From Rhodobiaceae bacterium (GTDB lineage: Bacteria > Pseudomonadota > Alphaproteobacteria > Parvibaculales > Parvibaculaceae), in assembly GCA_021404525.1 (NCBI GenBank), contig JAAWWE010000008.1, forward strand, positions 124,001 through 188,000: a DNA stretch of 64,000 nucleotides, given 5' to 3'. Positions 16,830 to 24,935 of this stretch are shown piece after piece. The position numbers were made by a program, and so were the translations under genes. Position 1 is the stretch's first letter; each line of letters opens with the position of its first letter. The notes beneath the pieces are model-generated. The model saw only the letters and a program-made list of their open reading frames with translations. It made no database searches and had not been told where the DNA came from.

Positions 16830-17330
16830 TTACTCAGCGATGAGGGTCGTCCAGTTTTCTTCAGATTTTGCGATATTGCCGGGAATATCTGTTTCCCAGA
16901 TGGACCGAACGACAGGGGTTTTGTTGAGATAGAGGCGCCCGTCCACAATGCTCCAGGCATTGGGGTCGGTCTCGACTTTATAGGTACCTAGAGAAAGCGC
17001 ATAAGCACAGTACCCGCCATAGGCAGGTGCGTATTTCCCGGGATCGCTAAGAAACGTTTCGCGGTTCTCAGCTGATGAGAAATGCCACGTCGCCCCCTCA
17101 TACTGCACTGAAAATTCCGCTTTGCCCTGCACCGGTTTGGCCTGGGTGAAGTAGGCAACAGCATCGGTACCGCGGATGGCAACACCATTTTCAGTAAATA
17201 CAGGAATGTGTTCGCTGGCATCAGATGCAGCGAAACTATTGGTCCCAACGATAATTACAGCGAAGGCGATAACAAAAAGGCCTACCGCACGATATAACCG
17301 ACTTGCCGTTTCATTTATGTAGCGGGTCAT
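16830..17330 (-). CDS. Secreted YHS-domain protein
   Basis: A 166-residue exported protein. An N-terminal basic stretch and hydrophobic segment (LYRAVGLFVIAFAVIIVGTNSFAAS) act as a signal peptide or anchor. The mature part has the YHS-domain pattern: IRGTDAVAYFTQAKPVQGKAEF, then WHFSSAENRETFLSDPGKYAPAYGGYCAYA. YHS domains often bind metal, but this subtype lacks a clear Cys pair and is usually of unknown role. ATG 17330 is chosen because GGAGAGG lies upstream; the longer frame to 17405 has no good ribosome site. It is a single gene with its own terminator. Confidence 0.85.
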   Translation of the reverse strand: MTRYINETASRLYRAVGLFVIAFAVIIVGTNSFAASDASEHIPVFTENGVAIRGTDAVAYFTQAKPVQGKAEFSVQYEGATWHFSSAENRETFLSDPGKYAPAYGGYCAYALSLGTYKVETDPNAWSIVDGRLYLNKTPVVRSIWETDIPGNIAKSEENWTTLIAE

Positions 17331-17446
17331 AAGGATACCTCTCCAAGTAGTTAGTTGGGTATCTAGGCTCCCTATCCGCTTTTCACCAATAACCGCTGTG
17401 CACAAGCCCGTGAGTATGAGTGATCCATCCAGCCTCTCACCCGAGG

Positions 17447-19057
17447 CTATGTTTTGCTGAACCCTTCATATCCTTGAGCCGCAACCTTGTCGGCCATTGC
17501 GACATAATCCGGAAAACCGATAAAAGGCATAAACACACGGGGTTTGCCGGGTACATTCGCACCGAGATACCAGGAGTTACACTGGGGATAAAGCGTCGCT
17601 TCCGAGCGCATATTTACCACCTCAACCCATTTGTTCTCTGCATCAAGTTCTGCTTCCAAGCTTGAAACACCACGCTCATCAGCCCAGCTGATGGCGTCAG
17701 CAATATATTCAGCATGCTGCTCAATACCGGTCACCATATTGGCAAGCACCGACGGACTTCCCGGACCTGTCATCATGAACAGGTTTGGGAACCCTGCGGA
17801 AGCAAGCCCCAGAAAGGTGCGAGGGCCAGCGGACCACTTATCTTTAAGCGACAAACCATCTCTACCTTCTATCTCGATTTGAAGAAGCGCGCCGGTCATC
17901 GCATCAAAGCCGGTGGCAAAGACCACTGCGTCAAACTCAAATTCCGTCCCGTTGGCGTTAAGTCCAGCGTCGGTGAAGCGCTCTATTGGTGAAGAACTCA
18001 CGTCAACCAGCTCTACATTGGGTCGGTTATATGTTTCAAAATATCCGCTATCAGCAACCAGGCGCTTACAACCAATGATACTGTCGGGGCATAGGATATC
18101 GGCGATCTTGGGGTCCTTTACAATCTCGCGGATCTTTTTTCTGACAAAGTCGGCAGCAAATTTGTTTGTCTCCGGACTCGCACCGATGTCGCCGAAAGCT
18201 GACAAGAACATGAAGCCCCCATGCCCCCAATATTCTTCAAACCGTGCATCCCGCTCTTCAGGCGATGCACCAAGGACAGAGTCCTCACGACGCGGGAAAT
18301 GGGCACCAAACGCGGCGGGCTGTTGGTACGCGTCCGCGCGGAACCGCCCATAGTCTGCTTTGATAGAAGCAGCAAGTTTCGGATCAAGCGGCTTGTTGCG
18401 TGCCGGAACGCTGAAATTTGGTGTCCGTTGGAAAACAGTAAGATGCTCAGCCTGCTCTGCAATGAAGGGGATAGACTGTATGCCCGATGAGCCGGTGCCG
18501 ATCACCGCGACGCGCTGGCCAGTGAAATCCACCCCTTCTTTCGGCCATGCGCCAGTGTGATAGGTCTGCCCGGAAAAGTCGGTCAATCCTTGAAAATCTG
18601 GAATGTTGGCTGCAGATAGGCACCCGGTTGCCATGATGAGGTAGCGCGCATGAACTTGCGTGCCCGTATTCGTGTCAACCGTCCAAACTTTATCGACCTC
18701 ATCATATGTCGCTGAAATGACGCTCGCCTGAAAGGCAAAGTGACGCCTGAGATCAAAACGGTCCGCTACATGGTTGGCATAGGCAAGGATCTCCGGTTGC
18801 GGAGAATAGCGCTCACTCCATTCCCACTCCTGCTGCAATTCATCAGAGAATTTGTAGGAATACTCCATGCTCTCAACATCGCAGCGGCATCCGGGATAGC
18901 GGTTCCAGTACCACGTACCGCCAACATCATCGCCACGTTCAAACCCCTGAACAGACAGTCCCTGTTGCACGAGCAAATGGGTCATATACATGCCACCGAA
19001 ACCCGCCCCTACGACCACCGCATCTACTTTGCGCCCCGACAAATCCCGATCTGACAT
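17447..19057 (-). CDS. Flavin-containing Baeyer-Villiger monooxygenase
   Basis: A 536-residue class B flavoprotein monooxygenase. It has the FAD-binding GxGxxG (VVVGAGFGGMYMTHLL) near the N-terminus, the Baeyer-Villiger fingerprint FxGxxxHxxxWP (FSGQTYHTGAWP) in the middle, and the NADP-binding VAVIGTGSSGIQSIPFIA directly after. Family enzymes insert oxygen next to a carbonyl (ketone to ester or lactone), as in cyclohexanone or phenylacetone monooxygenases. ATG 19057 follows GAGGGAGGAAGG; the frame extends to 19102 without support. It is transcribed divergently from a Coq4-family gene across a control region with two near-identical operators. The substrate is unknown. Confidence 0.93.
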   Translation of the reverse strand: MSDRDLSGRKVDAVVVGAGFGGMYMTHLLVQQGLSVQGFERGDDVGGTWYWNRYPGCRCDVESMEYSYKFSDELQQEWEWSERYSPQPEILAYANHVADRFDLRRHFAFQASVISATYDEVDKVWTVDTNTGTQVHARYLIMATGCLSAANIPDFQGLTDFSGQTYHTGAWPKEGVDFTGQRVAVIGTGSSGIQSIPFIAEQAEHLTVFQRTPNFSVPARNKPLDPKLAASIKADYGRFRADAYQQPAAFGAHFPRREDSVLGASPEERDARFEEYWGHGGFMFLSAFGDIGASPETNKFAADFVRKKIREIVKDPKIADILCPDSIIGCKRLVADSGYFETYNRPNVELVDVSSSPIERFTDAGLNANGTEFEFDAVVFATGFDAMTGALLQIEIEGRDGLSLKDKWSAGPRTFLGLASAGFPNLFMMTGPGSPSVLANMVTGIEQHAEYIADAISWADERGVSSLEAELDAENKWVEVVNMRSEATLYPQCNSWYLGANVPGKPRVFMPFIGFPDYVAMADKVAAQGYEGFSKT

Positions 19058-19160
19058 TGACCTTCCTCCCTCTAGACACTTTTCAACGCTATTTTTTGGC
19101 ACTTTCTTTAGCGTTTAAGTGCCATTCTCATTTTTGTCGCTCTTTTCAATACACGGATAT

Positions 19161-19222
19161 TGACATAAATGTCAGTAATGCCCATCTGTTGTATTGACAT
19201 AGATGTAAGTAACATCTATAAA
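19161..19222 (+). promoter_or_regulatory. Divergent control region with two operators and a consensus promoter for the coq4-like gene
   Basis: TGACAT-AA-ATGTCA at 19161-19174 is a perfect inverted repeat, and TGACAT-AG-ATGTAA at 19195-19208 is a copy with one changed base, each preceded by T and followed by GTAA. TTGACA at 19194-19199 and TATAAA at 19217-19222 are separated by exactly 17 bases, a near-consensus sigma70 promoter reading toward the coq4-like gene. The second operator covers its -35 and spacer, the layout of a repressor site. The repressor (TetR-like by operator style) is not encoded next to it. Confidence 0.7.
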
Positions 19223-19263
19223 AGTGACAGTTTGTCATTACAGAATGCGATGAGGAGCACATT

Positions 19264-20034
19264 ATGACAAGTCCTACCCCGTACATTGACCCTGCCCGCC
19301 AGCGCTCGCGTATCAAGCCGCTGAAAGCCTGGGGGCACATGCAAAAGCTGATCGCGGACAAGGAAGACACAGCACAGGTCTTCCACATTATTGAAGCGCT
19401 GAACGGCAACGTGAAAGTTACCGACTTTGAGCGGTTCATGAATTCGGAAAACGGACCCGCCCTGCTCGCCAAGCGCGCCGATCTTCCCACCATGCTCGAC
19501 AATCATGCGCCCCTAAAACAGCTGCCGGAAGGCACAGTTGGCCGCGCCTATGTCAACTTCATGGAAAGCGAAGGGCTGAGCGCAGCAGGCCTGGTGGCTG
19601 AAAGCGAAACGAACAACGCACACCGCCAACAGTTCGATGATGACCTTACTTGGTACATGAACCGCGGCCGCGACACCCATGATCTCTATCATGTGCTCAC
19701 CGGCTATGGCCGAGATGCGCTGGGCGAAGCAGCTCTCCTTGGCTACACACACAGCCAGCACGGCGGATTGGGCATCAGCTTCATCGCTTTTATGGGTGGA
19801 AGAACGATCGCCAAGGAAGCACCCCGCAACGCAAACATCAAAGCAGTGATTGCGGAAGGTCGCCGGAATGGCAAAGCAGCTGCACGTATTGTCGACCAAG
19901 ACATCGATGCATTGCTGCGGGAGCCAATCGCCGATGCCCGTGCGCGCCTAGGCATCAAAGAGCCTGTGCTCTACAAACGCGCTCTAGAGATTTTCTCAGA
20001 ATATGAACTGGACCCGGCAGCCGTAGCAGCCTGA
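19264..20034 (+). CDS. Coq4 family protein (ubiquinone biosynthesis protein-like)
   Basis: A 256-residue protein with the Coq4 signature HDLYHVLTGYGRDALGE, matching the HDxxH metal-site motif of the family, and a conserved TYM-type N-terminal half (DDLTWYMNRGRDTHD). Coq4 acts in ubiquinone synthesis, organising the complex or modifying the ring, and bacteria also carry Coq4-like proteins of uncertain job. ATG 19264 follows GAGGAG. It is driven by a consensus promoter with overlapping operators shared with the divergent Baeyer-Villiger monooxygenase, so it may serve an inducible catabolic or stress role rather than housekeeping quinone synthesis. Confidence 0.85.
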   Translation: MTSPTPYIDPARQRSRIKPLKAWGHMQKLIADKEDTAQVFHIIEALNGNVKVTDFERFMNSENGPALLAKRADLPTMLDNHAPLKQLPEGTVGRAYVNFMESEGLSAAGLVAESETNNAHRQQFDDDLTWYMNRGRDTHDLYHVLTGYGRDALGEAALLGYTHSQHGGLGISFIAFMGGRTIAKEAPRNANIKAVIAEGRRNGKAAARIVDQDIDALLREPIADARARLGIKEPVLYKRALEIFSEYELDPAAVAA

Positions 20035-20065
20035 CAGAGCCCAGAGATCAATATTTAATCGTTAC

Positions 20066-20095
20066 AAAGAGGCATAGTCAGCTATGCCTCTTTTT
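20066..20095. terminator. Bidirectional terminator between coq4-like and MFS genes
   Basis: AAAGAGGCATAG at 20066-20077 pairs with CTATGCCTCTTT at 20082-20093 around four bases, with T-runs in both directions. The stop codon of the minus-strand MFS gene (20078-20080) lies in the loop, so the hairpin is partly coding for that gene. Confidence 0.9.
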
Positions 20096-21472
20096 ACTTG
20101 ATTGAATAAACATGGCCGGCACCAGACCCAGAAATGAAATCACCATGCCGATGACAAAAATCATCGGCAGACCCAGATCTTCTGCAGGGACCGACAGCAG
20201 CGCGCCGAACAGACTGAGGCCAAGCGACGATCCGATCTGACTGGCCAACCGACTGACACCAGACGCCGTTCCAAACATCGACGGCGGCACCGCTGTTGCG
20301 ATCACTGAAGTGAGTGGTGGCTGAGCAAACCCGTGTCCGACACCCTGCAGAACAAGCCCAACAACCAGGACGGGCACGCTGAAGAGATAAACACCAAGCC
20401 CTACCAGCAGCAAGCCAATTGACTGCAGGGCGGTCCCCGCAAGAGCACCAAAGCGTTCGCCATAGCGCGCCGAGAGAGCACCCCCCATGGGCGTCGCAAT
20501 CGTGAGGCTCGCCGTGCGGACCAGCATCATGGCTGCTGCAACAGACACGCTATATCCAAAATGTCCGATCAACACCAAAGGCGTGGCCACAAGACCACCG
20601 AGATACGACCCCTGCAGAAGAAACGATGTTGCGACTGGCGCATTAAAGTTCCGCGCCTTAAGAAGCATCGGCGGGACAATGGGATGCGCCACTTGCCGTT
20701 CGAACCTGAAGAATGCGAGGAGTCCGACACCACCGAAAACAAGTGCGCTCCACTTCATCCAGCTTGCAACCCCCTCTTCTGAGATAGAGCCAACCGAAAA
20801 GAGCAGAAACAGCAGAGAGACGATAAGAGCAAAGTTCCCCAGATGATCGAATGCCGCTGGCCGCGCTTCTGTCTCTGGTAGGGCTCTGACAGCAATGACC
20901 CAGGCGATAACGCCAGAGACAATCTGAAACATGAAAACAGACCGCCAGCCGAAGAAATCAACCAACGGGCCACCTAGAATAAGCCCAAGCGCGGCAGAGC
21001 CCGGTCCCCCCATGGACCACCAGCCAATGACACGTGTCCGCTCATCGTCAGTAAACACATGAAAGAGCAACGCCATGGCTGAGGGTGTCGTCGCCCCCGC
21101 CAGCAACATGGAGATCACACGAAACGCAATCAGTGACCAGATGTCCCAGGCAAAGAAGCAAAGCGCCGCGAAAACCGTCGATCCCGCAATGCCGAAGATA
21201 AACAGCCTCCGGTGCCCATACATGTCTCCGAGCTTGCCAAGCAGCGGCAGACACACGGCGCTAATGAGCATCGGCGCGGAAACGGACCAGGTCGCCAACG
21301 CCTCTGTGACGTTAAACTCATCGGCAATCTGTCCGAGCGCCACCGTAAGGATGGTGAACGGAAACCCGGTTGCGAGCATGCCGATCAAGGTCACATAGAG
21401 AACCCGACGGGACTGCGTGCGCGTTTCATTTTCCGCAGATTGTTTGTTCATGACGGGTATGGAACTCAGCAT
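20078..21472 (-). CDS. Major facilitator superfamily exporter
   Basis: A 464-residue hydrophobic protein with 12-14 predicted membrane segments. It carries the MFS motif A between helices 2 and 3 (LLGKLGDMYGHRRLFIFG) and a motif C-like GWWSMGGPGSAALGLILGGPLVD region, which points to a drug/proton antiporter of the DHA type. The first methionine (21472) is kept; Met8 (21451) is an equally plausible start. The C-terminal codons and stop fall within a bidirectional terminator shared with the convergent coq4-like gene. The substrate is unknown. Confidence 0.88.
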   Translation of the reverse strand: MLSSIPVMNKQSAENETRTQSRRVLYVTLIGMLATGFPFTILTVALGQIADEFNVTEALATWSVSAPMLISAVCLPLLGKLGDMYGHRRLFIFGIAGSTVFAALCFFAWDIWSLIAFRVISMLLAGATTPSAMALLFHVFTDDERTRVIGWWSMGGPGSAALGLILGGPLVDFFGWRSVFMFQIVSGVIAWVIAVRALPETEARPAAFDHLGNFALIVSLLFLLFSVGSISEEGVASWMKWSALVFGGVGLLAFFRFERQVAHPIVPPMLLKARNFNAPVATSFLLQGSYLGGLVATPLVLIGHFGYSVSVAAAMMLVRTASLTIATPMGGALSARYGERFGALAGTALQSIGLLLVGLGVYLFSVPVLVVGLVLQGVGHGFAQPPLTSVIATAVPPSMFGTASGVSRLASQIGSSLGLSLFGALLSVPAEDLGLPMIFVIGMVISFLGLVPAMFIQSSKKRHS

Positions 21473-21629
21473 TGAGGCGATGTGAAAGCTGTGGCAACCT
21501 AATCATCACTGCGGGATTGCGCAAACCGTTCAGGGGGACACCCCCACATCTCCCAACGCATCAAAGTTCTCAAAACAGCCAGACTCGAAAATACGAAATC
21601 AAAGGGCCACTGTCTTATGGGACATCAGC

Positions 21630-21938
21630 TCACTCGCCGTCTTTTGGGTCATTAGGATTGTCTTCAAGATCGTCACGATCCTCTTCGAGATCGCCAGGGA
21701 CATCATTCAGCATGGTTTCTAAATCTTCTTCTGTTTCGAAAGTAACCTCAGGCGTAAACATGAAGACGGTTTCACTGGCGTCTTCCGGGTCATAGTAACC
21801 ACCGGGCTGTAGAGGTTCATGGGGTGGGTTCTGATTGGGAGTGTCATCTGCGACGGCTACGCCTTGCCCACCTGCAACTGGCGCCGCAATCAATGCGAGT
21901 GCAAACGCAAATCTGTTCAAAAATTTGGTTATTCCCAA
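21630..21938 (-). CDS. Small secreted acidic protein, copy 1 of a duplicated pair
   Basis: About 100 residues: a signal peptide (KFLNRFAFALALIAAPVAGGQ) followed by an acidic, proline-containing tail ending DLEEDRDDLEDNPNDPKDGE. It is clearly paralogous to the gene at 24335-24565 (same signal core ALALI-APVAG-QG and same DLEEDxDDLED tail), and the likeness runs past the stop codon into the 3' flank. In the alignment the partner's ATG corresponds to ATA at 21930-21932 here. The nearest normal start is TTG 21938, with a purine-rich AGAAGAAGAG before it. A longer frame to 22124 exists but its N-terminus is not signal-like. The function is unknown; the acidic tail could bind calcium or other cations. 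Confidence 0.6.
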   Translation of the reverse strand: MGITKFLNRFAFALALIAAPVAGGQGVAVADDTPNQNPPHEPLQPGGYYDPEDASETVFMFTPEVTFETEEDLETMLNDVPGDLEEDRDDLEDNPNDPKDGE

Positions 21939-22230
21939 AGCTCTTCTTCTTTCAAAACACGGCGACAAGCGTACCAACACCCCAGCCCTCCACGGCAGCG
22001 GACAATAATGCTTTATGTGTACATAGAACATTCGATGGCCTTGCTTCACAAGCCTGCCGTGTCTTTGACTGAGAAAAATGAGACACAGTGCGCTATTTCT
22101 TGAGATTCCCACATGCCGCCTCATCTCTCGGCCTTGCCACGGAAAAATAGACCTTTGTACTTATTCAACAATGTGACCATGCTGTTCAGTCGTTTCGACG
22201 AATCGTCGAACACTTTTACTGGGGAAAATA

Positions 22231-23067
22231 ATGGGACTTCATTGGTCAAAGATATTGGGTTTAGGGTTTTTGCTTTCGGCATTCACGCTGCCCTCAGCCT
22301 ACGCCGCAGATTTCATCGCGCGACATGGCTTGACGTCCGCTCAATATCAAAGCGCATTCAATCAATATGTTTCGCAAGGATATCAACTGAGCCAGGTTGA
22401 TGGCTATACAACATCACAAGGGATGCGATATGCGGCGATTTGGAACCGCGCCGACGGATCAAGGTGGGTTGCCCGTCACGACATGAACGCAGGATCCTAT
22501 CAATCATTTTTCGATCAATATACGAGCGAAGGCTATAAGCCGAAAGACATTAGCGCCGCTGGATTGGGAACCAATTCCGGGACGTTTGCTGCAGTATGGG
22601 GTCCGACCTCAGGCAATTGGGTTGCACGGCATGGCCTGACATCAGCTCAGTACCAGGCGGCATTTGACCAGTTTACGGGTCAGAACTATCGACTGACCGA
22701 TGTTGAAGGGTATGCAGGACCGGGCGGCGAAGTTCTTTACGCCGCAATTTGGTCACAACACGAGGGGCCGGCATGGTTCACAAGCCATGAGATGAAGTCC
22801 TGGCAGTATCAAGCAGCATTTGATCAAGCCGTCGCTGATGGATTTACCCTCACTCATGTTGACGGCTATTGGACACCCGAAGGAGTTCGCTACGCCGCCA
22901 TATGGGAAAAGGTCAACGTTGGGAATTGGGTGGCACGTCACGGCATGTCCTCTAGCGAATACCAACAAGAGTTCAATCAACATATCGCGCAAGGCATGGA
23001 GTTGGTCCATGTCAGTGGGTTTTGGAATGGAAGCCATGAAGAATATGCGGCGATCTGGCGCAAGTAA
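22231..23067 (+). CDS. Secreted protein of five BTRD1-type tandem repeats
   Basis: A 278-residue exported protein: a signal peptide to about residue 25, then five repeats of about 45 residues (27-71, 78-123, 129-174, 181-225, 232-276). Each has the pattern W/F-x-ARHG-x-T/S-xx-Y-Q-x-F-(D/N)-Q-x6-GY-x-L-xx-VxGY-x-(Y/F)AAIW. This matches the bacterial tandem repeat domain 1 / polyglycine hydrolase-like structural repeat (PF17660), normally found attached to a beta-lactamase-like serine hydrolase. Here there is no catalytic domain, so it is a repeat-only protein, probably a binding module outside the cell. It lies between two duplicated acidic secreted peptides and next to an ankyrin protein. Confidence 0.82.
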   Translation: MGLHWSKILGLGFLLSAFTLPSAYAADFIARHGLTSAQYQSAFNQYVSQGYQLSQVDGYTTSQGMRYAAIWNRADGSRWVARHDMNAGSYQSFFDQYTSEGYKPKDISAAGLGTNSGTFAAVWGPTSGNWVARHGLTSAQYQAAFDQFTGQNYRLTDVEGYAGPGGEVLYAAIWSQHEGPAWFTSHEMKSWQYQAAFDQAVADGFTLTHVDGYWTPEGVRYAAIWEKVNVGNWVARHGMSSSEYQQEFNQHIAQGMELVHVSGFWNGSHEEYAAIWRK

Positions 23068-23287
23068 CGTCTGAAAACATTCAGACTTTAAGGGTGGGTT
23101 GTTCAATTCGAGCGCTTCCTGTGGCGGCGCTCAGTCGGCTTCAGGTTTGCTGTCGGTGCGCCCTGTTCAACTTCAGGCGCTCCAGAAGATAATACCTATA
23201 CGGACAACCGCACGGACGTCGACCTCCGCCGCAAAATAGGGAAATTTCTTTGAGTACCGCTTCACAAACACCAAAGGACACGAAACA

Positions 23288-24241
23288 ATGAGTAACCCAG
23301 CACAGACTTACTTTCGCACAACGCTCTTAGTACTCTTTGTTTTACTCGGCGCCAGCATGTCACAACATATTGCCGCATTGGCATACGATCGCGATTTTGA
23401 ACTTTCCCATTGCGGTCCTCGATACGGTAGCAATCATGATCTCTGGAAATCTGCTACCCTTTGGGACACAGAGCTATGTATTGACGCATACATAAAACGC
23501 GAACGCTTCTTCTCAGTAAACTCGCGCGACGTCCTTGAGATGTCATTGCTGGACAAGGCTGCCAGCTACAACCCAACACCGGCGGTGATCACCTATGTTA
23601 TTGGCCGCGGAGGCGACGTGAACAGCACCGACAATTCCGGCCGGACCCCGCTACACTTCGCGGCCGCCAACAACAATGCACCAGCGATCATCACTACTCT
23701 TGTTAACGCCGGCGCCAATGTAAACGCGCTCGATCGCAACGGTGACGCCCCGTTGCACAATGCAGCCAAGGAAAACTCAACACCTGGAGTCATTGCCGCT
23801 CTCGTAGCAGCCGGCGCCGACGTAAACGCGCTCAATCGCGATGGAAACACCCCGCTGCACATCGCTGCCAATGAAAACACAACACCTGGAATCATCACCG
23901 CCCTTGTTGCAGCTGGGGCCGATTTGAGCGCCAAAGGCCCATTTGACCTTACCCCGTTAGGGTCAGCTGCCGCTTTCGGCAAGACACCCGCGATCTTCAC
24001 CGCTCTTGTTGCCGCCGGAGCCGATGTGAACACGAGCGGCAGGAGCAACGGCACTCCGTTGTTGATTGCTGCCGTCAACGCCACTGCACCCGGCATCATC
24101 ACCGCCCTCCTTGCTGCCGGGGCTGATGTGAACGCCCGCGACGCATATGGAAAAAGAGCAATCGATTTGGCGAAAGAGAACGAGGCATTGGCTGGCAGCA
24201 ACGCATATAGACAATTGCGTGACGCATCTAATCAGAACTGA
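23288..24241 (+). CDS. Secreted ankyrin-repeat protein
   Basis: A 317-residue protein with an N-terminal hydrophobic signal (TTLLVLFVLLGASMSQHIAALA), a Cys-containing region of about 85 residues, and then six ankyrin repeats of about 35 residues from roughly residue 105 to 310. The typical phrase is GxTPLHxAAxxNxxPxIIxALVAAGADVNA. Several repeats are nearly identical (ENxTPGxIxALVAAGADVNAL), a sign of recent internal duplication. Periplasmic ankyrin proteins bind partner proteins, sometimes catalases or toxins, but no partner can be named here. ATG 23288 follows AAGGACACGAAACA. It is a neighbour of the BTRD1-repeat and acidic secreted genes. Confidence 0.85.
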   Translation: MSNPAQTYFRTTLLVLFVLLGASMSQHIAALAYDRDFELSHCGPRYGSNHDLWKSATLWDTELCIDAYIKRERFFSVNSRDVLEMSLLDKAASYNPTPAVITYVIGRGGDVNSTDNSGRTPLHFAAANNNAPAIITTLVNAGANVNALDRNGDAPLHNAAKENSTPGVIAALVAAGADVNALNRDGNTPLHIAANENTTPGIITALVAAGADLSAKGPFDLTPLGSAAAFGKTPAIFTALVAAGADVNTSGRSNGTPLLIAAVNATAPGIITALLAAGADVNARDAYGKRAIDLAKENEALAGSNAYRQLRDASNQN

Positions 24242-24334
24242 GTACCCTTAAGGGGACACGCAAATTATGTGCTAACACTGCGGGGCTTCTGGGCGATTTG
24301 GAAGCCCACAGCATTTGTCTTAGGGGACAGAAAC

Positions 24335-24565
24335 TCACTCGTCATCTACAGGGTCATGATCATCTTCTAGATCGTCATGATCCTCTTCGAGATCGCCAGA
24401 GGCGTCCTCCTGTATGTCCTCTATGTATTCTTCTGTTACCACTGTGACGTCCAGCGTATCAAAGGCCACACCCACCTCGTCTGCGAACGCATCCCCCTGC
24501 GCACCCGCGACTGGCGCCAAAATCAAAGCCAGCGCACACGCAACTATTTTCAAAAAATCCGTCAT
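24335..24565 (-). CDS. Small secreted acidic protein, copy 2 of a duplicated pair
   Basis: A 76-residue protein: signal peptide MTDFLKIVACALALILAPVAG, then a short mature part ending in a run of Asp/Glu (DLEEDHDDLEDDHDPVDDE). ATG 24565 follows AGGAAGGGG and aligns with the paralogue at 21630-21938; the frame also opens at ATG 24586. The two copies face the same way and bracket the BTRD1-repeat and ankyrin genes. The function is unknown; the tail composition suggests cation binding but shows no strict EF-hand or RTX motif. Confidence 0.65.
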   Translation of the reverse strand: MTDFLKIVACALALILAPVAGAQGDAFADEVGVAFDTLDVTVVTEEYIEDIQEDASGDLEEDHDDLEDDHDPVDDE

Positions 24566-24786
24566 TCCTAAAAACCCCTTCCTCATTTCCCCCTATCTAT
24601 GCGCATACTTTCTCACCAAAGTCTCTATCGCCGGGCGGGCTTCGTTGGCAAACCAACCTCAATTTATGTCCAGATCGAGACCGAGGCGACAGCCAGCCCT
24701 TTCCTGCATCCTGCCATCGGCTTCGAAGATGACTAGAAAAGCCAACGCTCTCTTCGTCGGTTAACTCATTGATATAGATGGGATAG

Positions 24787-24834
24787 TTTGGTGGGCCGTG
24801 TAGGATTCGAACCTACGACCTAGTGATTAAGAGT
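24787..24834 (-). repeat. Left attachment site (tRNA-Lys 3'-half duplicate)
   Basis: A perfect 48-bp copy of 55404-55451. It contains the tRNA-Lys sequence from the anticodon stem-loop to the CCA end plus two flanking bases. The 5' half of a tRNA is absent here, so this is an integration scar, not a gene. The tyrosine integrase starts 102 bases to the right. Confidence 0.93.
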
Positions 24835-24902
24835 TTCCAGATTGGGACTAGTGGTAGGAAATTTCCCTTGTTTTATGCCGATTTCAAATTAAAATGTGGT
24901 CC

Positions 24903-24914
24903 AAAAGTTATCAA
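24903..24914 (+). repeat. Short direct repeat near the left island end
   Basis: AAAAGTTATCAA occurs here, 69 bases inside the left attachment site, and again at 55360-55371, just inside the right one. A further GTTATCAA lies at 55376-55383. Such repeats flanking attachment cores are often integrase arm-type binding sites; that role is inferred. Confidence 0.45.
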
Positions 24915-24935
24915 TTAATAACCTAGGTTCTCCCG

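Noticed and set aside
24787..24834. A second tRNA-Lys gene
   Set aside because: Only the 3' half is present; the D-arm and 5' acceptor strand are missing.
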